Shown here piece after piece: positions 1-5,079 of a stretch of 5,079 nt of DNA; position 1 is the stretch's first letter; every line of letters begins with the position of its first letter. Source of the DNA: CAJUPY01 sp051871275 (GTDB lineage: Bacteria; Bacteroidota; Bacteroidia; Bacteroidales; Muribaculaceae); contig JBJECR010000008.1 of NCBI GenBank assembly GCA_051871275.1, positions 1-5,079 on the forward strand, in the 5' to 3' direction. The translations under genes and the position numbers were made by a program. The notes under the pieces were generated by a model. The model had not been told where the DNA came from, searched no databases, and saw only the letters and a program-made list of their open reading frames with translations.

Positions 1-151
1 AAATTCCGCCCAAAATCTTCTCAAAAAATTTCCTTAGGGTGAAAGTTGGGCTAACCTAATCGACCAGTCCTTATGATGGCTTTTCAATAGCAGTTATGTA
101 ATGCTTTCGGATAGCTGAATAGTTACTGCGGAAGTCCTTTTTAGAGACGTT
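1..151. other. Left-edge intergenic stretch with no supported gene
   Basis: I find no start codon followed by a usable reading frame, no Bacteroidetes -7 box on either strand, no tRNA-like cloverleaf and no convincing terminator hairpin. The flavoprotein stop codon lies at its right border, so part of this DNA is probably the 3' untranslated end of that gene. The first 31 bases begin with AAATT and end with AATTT, but this is too short and AT-rich to call a repeat. Confidence 0.6.
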
Positions 152-1720
152 TTATTCTTTATTTTTCATGCTCTCAAACACAGCTTCTGCAGCACGTTCT
201 CCGTCGATAGCGGCAGAAACAATGCCTCCGGCATAGCCTGCACCTTCACCTGCGGGGAAAATGCCACCGATAGCAATATGGCAGAGTGAATCCTTATCAC
301 GGGGGATACGCACGGGAGAGGAAGTCCTTGTTTCACAGCCTATAAGTGTGGCTTCATCTGTGAGGAAACCGTGTGATTTTCGTCCAAATTCCTTGAAACC
401 TTCTTGCAGACGGGTGGCAATAAATTTTGGCAAAAGTTTGTCAATGCGTGCAGGGTGTATTCCCGGAACGTAAGACGTAGAAGGCAGAGAGTCGGAGTCT
501 TTGCCGGCAACGAAGTCTGTCATACGTTGAGCCGGAGCATTGTGAGTGTGTTTTGCATCTTCATAGAAGCGTTTTTCTATTTGCTGCTGGAAATACATCA
601 TTTTCAGCGGTGAACCGTCTGTGGCATCAGCAATATCTTCCGGGAGCACTTCCACCACCATGCCGGAATTAGACCATTTTGTGCCGCGGTTTGAGGGTGA
701 CATACCGTTTACTACCAGTTGGTCCGGTCCGCTTGCGGCAGGAATGATAAAACCACCGGGACACATGCAGAAAGAATACACGGCACGGTCACGCACACGA
801 GTGAGCATAGTGTATTCCGCAGCAGGGAGGTATTTGCCGCGACCGTTTTTGGAGTGGTACTGTATGCAGTCTATCAGGTGCTGAGGATGCTCCAGACGTA
901 CGCCTACGGCAATGCCTTTCGGCTCCAAAGTTACACCTTGTTTATATAGGGTTTCATAGACATCTCTTGCGGAGTGACCTGTGGCGAGGATAACGGGTGC
1001 GGGGAGGGTGGTGCCGTCCGAGCAAACAATACATTTTGCTTTTCCTTTTTCAATAATGATATCGTCCATACGAGTGTTGAAGCGAACTTCGCCACCGCAA
1101 CGGATTATAGTATTTCTCATAGCCTTAATCACTACAGGCAGTTTGTCCGTACCAATGTGTGGATGAGCATCAACAAGGATATCCTGTGAAGCACCATGAT
1201 TATGGAAAACGGAGAGGATTTTCTCCACGTTGCCGCGTTTTTTGCTGCGAGTGTAGAGTTTGCCGTCGGAATAGGCACCTGCACCGCCTTCTCCGAAACA
1301 GTAGTTTGAGTCCGGATTTACGATATTTTCTCGTGCAATTTTAGCCATATCCACTCTGCGAGAGTCCACGTCTTTACCTCGTTCTATGACAATAGGACGC
1401 AGACCCAGTTCAATTAGGCGGAGTGCAGCGAAAAGTCCTGCCGGACCGGCTCCCACAATAGTTACGGCTTGTTCGCCGGAAACATCGGGATATTCAATCT
1501 TCATACCGATAGGGTTTTCCGGAGCTTTTTCTCCCACATATACGTTGACGGTGAGGTTAATCATCACTTGCTTTTGGCGAGCATCAATGGAACGTTTTGC
1601 AATCACGATGTCGCTGATTGCATTTACGTCTATGTTAAGGATTGTTGAGATATGTATTCGGAGACGCATTTCATCGTATGCTATTTCCGGTTTCAGTCGT
1701 AATGTGAGATTGTGTACCAT
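152..1720 (-). CDS. NAD(P)/FAD-dependent oxidoreductase (COG2509-type FAD-dependent dehydrogenase)
   Basis: This is a predicted cytosolic flavoprotein of 522 residues, close to the usual length of the COG2509 family, whose substrate and pathway I do not know. Residues 1-80 form the small N-terminal domain typical of the family. A dinucleotide-binding fold follows: GAGPAG at 90-95 and the acidic residue E113 at the end of the second strand (VIERG) should hold the FAD adenosine. A glycine-rich stretch FGEGGAGAYSDGKL lies at 142-155, ATGHSARD at 246-253, and the C-terminal FAD-contacting motif PAGEGAGYAGGI at 489-500. No signal peptide or membrane segment is visible. The ATG start gives a complete N-terminus and lies 19 bases past a perfect -7 box on the same strand; the stop is TAA. 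It appears monocistronic and is transcribed divergently from the small membrane protein gene. The family call is firm; the reaction is unknown. Confidence 0.93.
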   Translation of the reverse strand: MVHNLTLRLKPEIAYDEMRLRIHISTILNIDVNAISDIVIAKRSIDARQKQVMINLTVNVYVGEKAPENPIGMKIEYPDVSGEQAVTIVGAGPAGLFAALRLIELGLRPIVIERGKDVDSRRVDMAKIARENIVNPDSNYCFGEGGAGAYSDGKLYTRSKKRGNVEKILSVFHNHGASQDILVDAHPHIGTDKLPVVIKAMRNTIIRCGGEVRFNTRMDDIIIEKGKAKCIVCSDGTTLPAPVILATGHSARDVYETLYKQGVTLEPKGIAVGVRLEHPQHLIDCIQYHSKNGRGKYLPAAEYTMLTRVRDRAVYSFCMCPGGFIIPAASGPDQLVVNGMSPSNRGTKWSNSGMVVEVLPEDIADATDGSPLKMMYFQQQIEKRFYEDAKHTHNAPAQRMTDFVAGKDSDSLPSTSYVPGIHPARIDKLLPKFIATRLQEGFKEFGRKSHGFLTDEATLIGCETRTSSPVRIPRDKDSLCHIAIGGIFPAGEGAGYAGGIVSAAIDGERAAEAVFESMKNKE

Positions 1721-1739
1721 TTCGTATTATATTTAACTA

Positions 1740-1747
1740 CAAATTTA
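1740..1747 (-). promoter_or_regulatory. Bacteroidetes -7 promoter box for the flavoprotein gene
   Basis: Read on the minus strand the bases are TAAATTTG, an exact match to the Bacteroidetes -7 consensus TAnnTTTG. It lies 19 bases upstream of the flavoprotein ATG, implying a short leader of about 12-15 bases. No clear TTTG -33 box is found at the usual 19-21 base spacing; one arm of the inverted repeat (1764-1773) occupies that region instead. Confidence 0.65.
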
Positions 1748-1763
1748 CGGTCTTTTCTTTGAA

Positions 1764-1825
1764 AAACGGCTTATAATATGAAAAATTTTCAATTAACATA
1801 TATTAACTATACTATTAAGCCGTTT
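1764..1825. repeat. Perfect 10-bp inverted repeat spanning the divergent promoters (possible operator)
   Basis: AAACGGCTTA at 1764-1773 is the exact reverse complement of TAAGCCGTTT at 1816-1825, with 42 bases between the arms. Read outward, each arm gives TAAGCCGTTT, ending 16 bases upstream of the minus-strand -7 box and 15 bases upstream of the plus-strand -7 box. The arms therefore cover the -33 region of both promoters. They could be operator sites for one regulator or a shared promoter element. The GCCG core stands out in very AT-rich DNA. Neither expected transcript contains both arms, so an RNA hairpin is unlikely. Confidence 0.6.
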
Positions 1826-1840
1826 GAGCAAAAATTATAT

Positions 1841-1848
1841 TACTTTTG
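1841..1848 (+). promoter_or_regulatory. Bacteroidetes -7 promoter box for the small membrane protein gene
   Basis: The bases TACTTTTG match the consensus TAnnTTTG exactly and lie 42 bases upstream of the ATG at 1891. A TTTG at 1823-1826 lies only 14 bases upstream, closer than the usual 19-21 for a -33 box, and overlaps the right arm of the inverted repeat. The expected leader is about 35-38 bases and AT-rich, with no Shine-Dalgarno sequence, as is common in this phylum. Confidence 0.7.
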
Positions 1849-1890
1849 CAACAGTTCATAAATACAAACTTTTTTAAACTCAAAATCATT

Positions 1891-2250
1891 ATGGCAGAAC
1901 AAGTATTTTACAGCGATTCAAATGTATCAGTTACTAATGCTCGCTTGGTAATTTTTGGTAAAACTCACGCAATGGCAGGTATTACAGCTGTCAGCATTCT
2001 CAGAGAAGACCCGAGCCGTACACTTCCTATCGTGCTCATCATCATAGGTCTTATCTGCTTTGCATTCAGCTGGATTGCAGCAATTATTTTCATTGCTCTC
2101 GGTGTATGGATTTGGGTTAGCCAGAAACCTGTCTATCACCTCGTTCTTGAATCAGCATCCGGCTCACAATCAGCATTCAGCTCAAAAGACTTTGGCTACA
2201 TCAGCGAAGTTGAAGCTGCAATAAACGATGCTATTGTGGCACGTGGATAA
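1891..2250 (+). CDS. Small membrane protein, DUF6232-like
   Basis: This is a 119-residue protein of unknown function. Residues 1-40 are a soluble segment beginning with EQVFYSDSNVSVTNAR, which I recognise from memory as the DUF6232 pattern. A hydrophobic stretch at about 46-75 is long enough for two membrane passes as a hairpin. A soluble C-terminal part (about 78-119) carries SASGSQSAFSSKD and ends AINDAIVARG, also typical of that family. Both soluble parts probably lie on the cytoplasmic side if the hairpin crosses twice; this is inference. I chose the ATG at 1891. An in-frame TTG at 1846 would add 15 residues but lies inside the -7 box, so it would not be on the transcript. The gene stands alone, with its own promoter and a strong terminator. 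No enzymatic motif is visible. Confidence 0.88.
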   Translation: MAEQVFYSDSNVSVTNARLVIFGKTHAMAGITAVSILREDPSRTLPIVLIIIGLICFAFSWIAAIIFIALGVWIWVSQKPVYHLVLESASGSQSAFSSKDFGYISEVEAAINDAIVARG

Positions 2251-2286
2251 AATAAGATAAGTTTTTCATAATTAAATTTTTTTTTG

Positions 2287-2334
2287 CCGCCATATTCCCG
2301 GTCTCGGAAATGTGGCGGTTTTTTTTGTTTTTTT
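2287..2334 (+). terminator. Strong intrinsic terminator of the small membrane protein gene
   Basis: The stem pairs 2287-2299 with 2306-2318: 13 positions including one G-T pair and one C-A mismatch, closed by a CCGCCA/TGGCGG base around a 6-base loop. Eight T residues follow, then G and seven more T. It lies 36 bases after the stop codon. On the minus strand the hairpin is followed by A residues, so it should not stop transcripts arriving from the convergent operon. Confidence 0.93.
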
Positions 2335-2353
2335 CTGAATTTTAGAGCTTAAC

Positions 2354-3454
2354 CTATGGCAAGAGGTGAACGGTAGCCATTACGGGGTAATGGTCTGAAG
2401 CACCTGTTTTCTGCAGTTCAAGTCTTGTGGCTGTGATGTTTTTTGAACACAGGAACTGGTCTATGTGGAAATAGAAGCGGTTGTCGCGGTAAGTGGAATA
2501 ATACCAAAAAGCACACTCTTTGTATGCATCGAACATGTCATTGCCGCAGATAGTTCGTACGGCGTAGCAACCGGGAATATCGTTGAAATCACCGCATACA
2601 ATTATATTTTTCGTGGTGTCTTTGTCTAAAGCGTTTCGTATGATTTGTGATTGCGTCTCGTGGTGATAAAAAGCCTTGTGCAGTTTTGAGAACAGTTGTA
2701 CTTTGGAGCGGCGGATATTATTTTCCGTGTTTCCTTTAGTGAGTTCCATATAGAGTTCTTTATCGTCCGGAGTGAAATTAAACGACTGCAAGTGAGTGTT
2801 GTAGATATTCAGTTTCGTTCCGTCTATATCGTATTGGAATACTTGCAAATTTCCGGATTTGCCGGGAATGTCCGGTGATTGCAGCATAGTTATCGGAAAC
2901 TTGGAAAAAGTGGAAATTCCTTCCGTGTCGGAAAGTTGATAAGGGTATATGGAATCCAGTCGGTTTAATTGAGTGTCTGTTGCGTATGTTCTTTTGCGAG
3001 ATAATTTGTGTGGAAGAACACCTTCCTGGATACATACAATGTCTGCGCCGGATTCTGTGATAGCGGAAATAATCAGTGATGAGTCTGTAGGAAAAGAAGA
3101 GTTGAAATTGTTGTAGTGGTGAACATTGTACGTCATAATTTTTATTTCTCGGCTACCCTCCGGCGGAGTGTTTTCCAGGATGTTCATAGGGTAGAAATTA
3201 AGGAAAGCACCGGAGCATAAAATCATAGTGGCAATGTTTACCGCCATCATTTTTTTTGATACGAATACGGAGATTATCAGTATTATAGGGAATAATACTA
3301 TAAAAAACGGGAATGCAAGTGATGCTATGGCAGGAATAGACTTAAACAGCGAAGGAGGAAACATTCCGCCGTACGCAGAAAGTGCCGTGCCTGCAATAAA
3401 GAGTACATTCAGCAGGATAAAAGAGACTCTTAATATTCGTTTTGTGATGTTCAT
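2354..3454 (-). CDS. Membrane-anchored endonuclease/exonuclease/phosphatase (EEP) family protein
   Basis: This is a 366-residue protein with three predicted membrane segments (about 8-28, 43-65 and 69-90) followed by an EEP (DNase I-like) phosphoesterase domain from about 103 to the end. The metal and catalytic motifs are all visible: TYNV with N110, CIQE with E144, SKFPI at 184-188, NTH with N219 and H221, GDFND with D289 and N291, HID at 330-332 and the terminal SDH with D354 and H355. It should therefore be an active metal-dependent phosphodiesterase or phosphomonoesterase. The fold also serves nucleases, sphingomyelinases and inositol phosphatases, so the substrate is open. Lysines and arginines near the N-terminus and in the 66-69 loop suggest a cytosolic N-terminus and a periplasmic catalytic domain. 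The ATG overlaps the TGA of rhomboid B as ATGA, so translation is probably coupled. It is the last gene of the operon and ends with TAG; no minus-strand terminator is visible after it. Confidence 0.92.
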   Translation of the reverse strand: MNITKRILRVSFILLNVLFIAGTALSAYGGMFPPSLFKSIPAIASLAFPFFIVLFPIILIISVFVSKKMMAVNIATMILCSGAFLNFYPMNILENTPPEGSREIKIMTYNVHHYNNFNSSFPTDSSLIISAITESGADIVCIQEGVLPHKLSRKRTYATDTQLNRLDSIYPYQLSDTEGISTFSKFPITMLQSPDIPGKSGNLQVFQYDIDGTKLNIYNTHLQSFNFTPDDKELYMELTKGNTENNIRRSKVQLFSKLHKAFYHHETQSQIIRNALDKDTTKNIIVCGDFNDIPGCYAVRTICGNDMFDAYKECAFWYYSTYRDNRFYFHIDQFLCSKNITATRLELQKTGASDHYPVMATVHLLP

Positions 3455-4218
3455 AGTTGCTGTTTTTGCAATTCTTTGCTTATTTCTATCATTCGCATTT
3501 TTTCTGCTTCCGAGAGCGAAGAATAGCCGGAGCGGCGTACTTTGTCCAGGAGCGAATCCAGTTCTGTTTTTACGTCAGGGCTGTTTTCTCTTGGTGTTAA
3601 AACAATTTTTTTGCGTTTGGGTTTAAAAATCGGATGATTGTACAGCCTACCGTAAATGCCGCCTGTGATTATACCTGCAAAGTGTGCGATGTCTGTGGAA
3701 GTGAATTGCAGTTTAAGGATTTGCGGACTGCTGATAATGAGGATAAACACGGCAAAAGCGTAAATCCACTTTATTTTCACTTCGCCTAAAAAAAGAAGAT
3801 TTAGCGAGTAATCCGGTGCTACCACTACTGTTGCAGTCATAAGTCCGAGTACTGCAGCGGATGAGCCTATGAGGTATTCCGTGCTTTGCCCCATGCTGCC
3901 CCATGCCATAAAGCAAATGCCGCCTGCAAGTCCGGCTGCCACGTAAGCCGCCACAGTGTGCTTTTTTCCGCATAGTTCATAGAGAACTCTGCCAAAAAAG
4001 AAAAGCCAAGTCATATTAAACAGCAAGTGGAGAAAAGCAAAGTGTGAGAACATGTATGTCACAAGTGTCCACGGCTTAAAGACAGCTTCTCCAAAAAATG
4101 ATGGCAGCATCACAAAGTGACTTAGATTAACACTGCACAAATATAATAACCCCAAAATCAAATAAAGGGCAGTGTTTATAGCTACGAGTTTTTTATATGC
4201 AGTGTCAAGAAAATTCAT
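3451..4218 (-). CDS. Rhomboid family intramembrane serine protease B, with cytosolic C-terminal tail
   Basis: This predicted rhomboid protease has 255 residues from the ATG at 4218 and cleaves membrane proteins within or near their transmembrane segment. Six membrane segments are placed at about 11-30, 61-82, 87-106, 119-135, 151-168 and 177-193. In this numbering H64 and N68 (HLLFN) correspond to the oxyanion residues, S120 in GSSA is the nucleophile and H179 in AHFAG is the partner histidine. The usual GxSG is GSSA here. About 60 hydrophilic residues follow the last segment and contain LLDKVRRSGYSSLSEAEK, resembling the short tail domain of other Bacteroidetes rhomboids (DUF6576, from memory). 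An in-frame TTG at 4242 would add eight residues and overlap the previous stop as TTGA; I prefer the ATG because MNFLD looks like the family N-terminus. It lies 20 bases after rhomboid A and overlaps the EEP gene by four bases. Confidence 0.92.
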   Translation of the reverse strand: MNFLDTAYKKLVAINTALYLILGLLYLCSVNLSHFVMLPSFFGEAVFKPWTLVTYMFSHFAFLHLLFNMTWLFFFGRVLYELCGKKHTVAAYVAAGLAGGICFMAWGSMGQSTEYLIGSSAAVLGLMTATVVVAPDYSLNLLFLGEVKIKWIYAFAVFILIISSPQILKLQFTSTDIAHFAGIITGGIYGRLYNHPIFKPKRKKIVLTPRENSPDVKTELDSLLDKVRRSGYSSLSEAEKMRMIEISKELQKQQL

Positions 4219-4238
4219 TCTTGTTTTTGTGTAATTTG

Positions 4239-4991
4239 TCAATCTTTATAGAAATCAAGTTTGCCGCTTTTATGCCAGTAGAGCAAAATAAGGAAGCCGA
4301 AAAACATTCCGCCAAGGTGAGCAAAATGTGCCACGTTGTCGTACATATTCTGTGAAAGTCCGGAGACAAGTTCAATTGCACCATAGCCCAGTACCAGCCA
4401 TTTTGCTTTTATAGGCATAATAAAATATAGGTATATAGGTCTGTTCGGGAATATCATACCAAAGGCGAGGAGTACGCCATAAATTGCACCTGAAGCACCC
4501 ACCATACCTACATTGTATATCAGGTTAAGGCGTGATAAGTCCGGAAAATATGCGTCGGAATAATTCATTCCTTGTGTTAAGAGTTCAGCACCTTCCGTTT
4601 TTACAATTTGAATGTCTGCAGAAGTGATATTAAGTGTTTGAATCATAATGGCATCTGCCGCCCACTGCACGAAAATGGCACCTATAGCGCATGCCATATA
4701 GTAAAGCAGGAATTTTTTGCTGTCCATGGCACGTTCGATAATGCAGCCGAACATAAACAGAGCAAACATATTGTAAAACAGGTGAGTGAAACTGCCGTGG
4801 AGGAATGGACTCGTGAACATCTGCCAAGGCTTATAAAGGACTGAGTCAAAATAATACACTGCACCGTATTCGGTGAGGTCAAGTCCGAATTTTGCATCAA
4901 GAAGCACAGTTGCAAAAAAAGCGAGTGCATTTATTATAAGCAAGTTTTTCACAACAGGTGCATTTTCCAGCATGTATTTGAAATAGTTCAT
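4239..4991 (-). CDS. Rhomboid family intramembrane serine protease A
   Basis: This is a 250-residue rhomboid protease, the first gene of the three-gene minus-strand operon. Membrane segments are estimated at 16-33, 66-84, 92-116, 160-182, 193-212 and 222-239. H70 and N74 in HLFYN are the oxyanion residues, S167 in GASG is the nucleophile and H225 in AHLGG completes the dyad, so the site is intact. A hydrophilic stretch of about 45 residues (115-159) separates the third and fourth membrane segments and by rhomboid topology should face the periplasm near the active site. I recall similar long loops in other Bacteroidetes rhomboids. Unlike rhomboid B it has no C-terminal domain, ending soon after the last segment with SGKLDFYKD. 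The ATG start lies 32 bases past a perfect -7 box. The two rhomboids are diverged paralogues rather than a recent duplication. The substrate is unknown. Confidence 0.94.
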   Translation of the reverse strand: MNYFKYMLENAPVVKNLLIINALAFFATVLLDAKFGLDLTEYGAVYYFDSVLYKPWQMFTSPFLHGSFTHLFYNMFALFMFGCIIERAMDSKKFLLYYMACAIGAIFVQWAADAIMIQTLNITSADIQIVKTEGAELLTQGMNYSDAYFPDLSRLNLIYNVGMVGASGAIYGVLLAFGMIFPNRPIYLYFIMPIKAKWLVLGYGAIELVSGLSQNMYDNVAHFAHLGGMFFGFLILLYWHKSGKLDFYKD

Positions 4992-5023
4992 ATAAATATA
5001 TTATTGCATTTCTTTTAGACTCG

Positions 5024-5031
5024 CAAAGTTA
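5024..5031 (-). promoter_or_regulatory. Bacteroidetes -7 promoter box for the rhomboid-rhomboid-EEP operon
   Basis: Read on the minus strand the bases are TAACTTTG, an exact match to TAnnTTTG, 32 bases upstream of the rhomboid A start. A TTTG at 5059-5056 could be a -33 box, but its 24-base spacing is longer than the usual 19-21. The gap between the two contains the terminator hairpin at 5034-5056. No Shine-Dalgarno sequence is seen in the AT-rich leader. Confidence 0.7.
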
Positions 5032-5033
5032 CG

Positions 5034-5056
5034 AAAAAAGGCTCTAATATAGAGCC
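5034..5056 (-). terminator. Short intrinsic terminator for a gene beyond the right edge
   Basis: On the minus strand, GGCTCT (5056-5051) pairs perfectly with AGAGCC (5045-5040) around a 5-base loop, followed by six T residues (5039-5034). This is a small but well-formed intrinsic terminator for minus-strand transcripts entering from the right. The plus strand has A residues after the hairpin, so it is directional. It lies within the promoter region of the rhomboid operon. The gene it would end is not in this window. Confidence 0.6.
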
Positions 5057-5079
5057 AAAAATATTGTTAATTGCATTTT

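Noticed and set aside
1..31. AAATT/AATTT ends resembling short terminal inverted repeats
   Set aside because: Five AT-only bases are expected by chance, and no transposase or target duplication is visible.
71..151. 26 open codons in frame directly after the flavoprotein stop on the minus strand
   Set aside because: There is no start codon in the stretch, and 26 stop-free codons are expected often by chance; I do not recognise the peptide, so it is neither a gene nor a proven readthrough extension.
1386..1736. Plus-strand open frame of 116 residues
   Set aside because: It is antisense to the N-terminal FAD-binding part of the flavoprotein, has no recognisable domain and lacks a promoter.
1764..1825. 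The inverted repeat read as a terminator or RNA hairpin
   Set aside because: The 42-base gap, the lack of a T tract after a GC-rich stem and the position between outward-facing promoters make an RNA role unlikely.
1846..1890. TTG-initiated 15-residue N-terminal extension of the small membrane protein
   Set aside because: The TTG is part of the -7 box TACTTTTG, so it should lie upstream of the transcription start; the ATG at 1891 fits the family N-terminus.
3228..3626. Plus-strand open frame of 132 residues
   Set aside because: It lies antisense to the EEP N-terminus and rhomboid B C-terminus, whose frames carry clear family motifs; its hydrophobic look mirrors the membrane segments on the other strand.

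Overview
The window looks like chromosomal DNA from a member of the Bacteroidetes, probably the order Bacteroidales. The protein set is typical of that group: a COG2509-type flavoprotein, a DUF6232-like small membrane protein, and paired rhomboids followed by a membrane-anchored endonuclease/exonuclease/phosphatase (EEP) protein. Three promoters match the Bacteroidetes -7 consensus TAnnTTTG exactly, no Shine-Dalgarno sequence precedes any start, and the intergenic DNA is AT-rich. No mobile element, CRISPR array, tRNA or rRNA is visible. The genus cannot be set from sequence reading alone.

Layout. Bases 1-151 carry no convincing gene. A 522-residue FAD-dependent oxidoreductase lies on the minus strand at 152-1720. 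A 170-bp divergent intergenic region (1721-1890) holds back-to-back promoters and a perfect 10-bp inverted repeat, whose arms sit at nearly the same distance upstream of each -7 box. On the plus strand, 1891-2250 encodes a 119-residue two-segment membrane protein, followed by a strong intrinsic terminator (2287-2334). The rest is one minus-strand operon read from right to left: rhomboid protease A (4239-4991), rhomboid protease B (start chosen at 4218, stop at 3451) and a membrane EEP-fold protein (2354-3454). Rhomboid B and the EEP gene overlap by an ATGA. The operon promoter at 5024-5031 lies directly downstream of a small terminator hairpin, which probably ends a gene beyond the right edge.

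How the genes may work together. Both rhomboids keep the Ser-His pair and the His/Asn oxyanion residues, so both should be active intramembrane proteases. The EEP protein has three predicted membrane segments, and its charge pattern places the intact catalytic domain in the periplasm. Tight coupling suggests the three envelope proteins are made together, but no shared substrate can be read from the sequence. The flavoprotein and the DUF6232-like protein diverge from a shared regulatory region and may be co-controlled. Nothing here is a clearly new system; the best leads are the mirrored repeat and the rhomboid-rhomboid-EEP operon.
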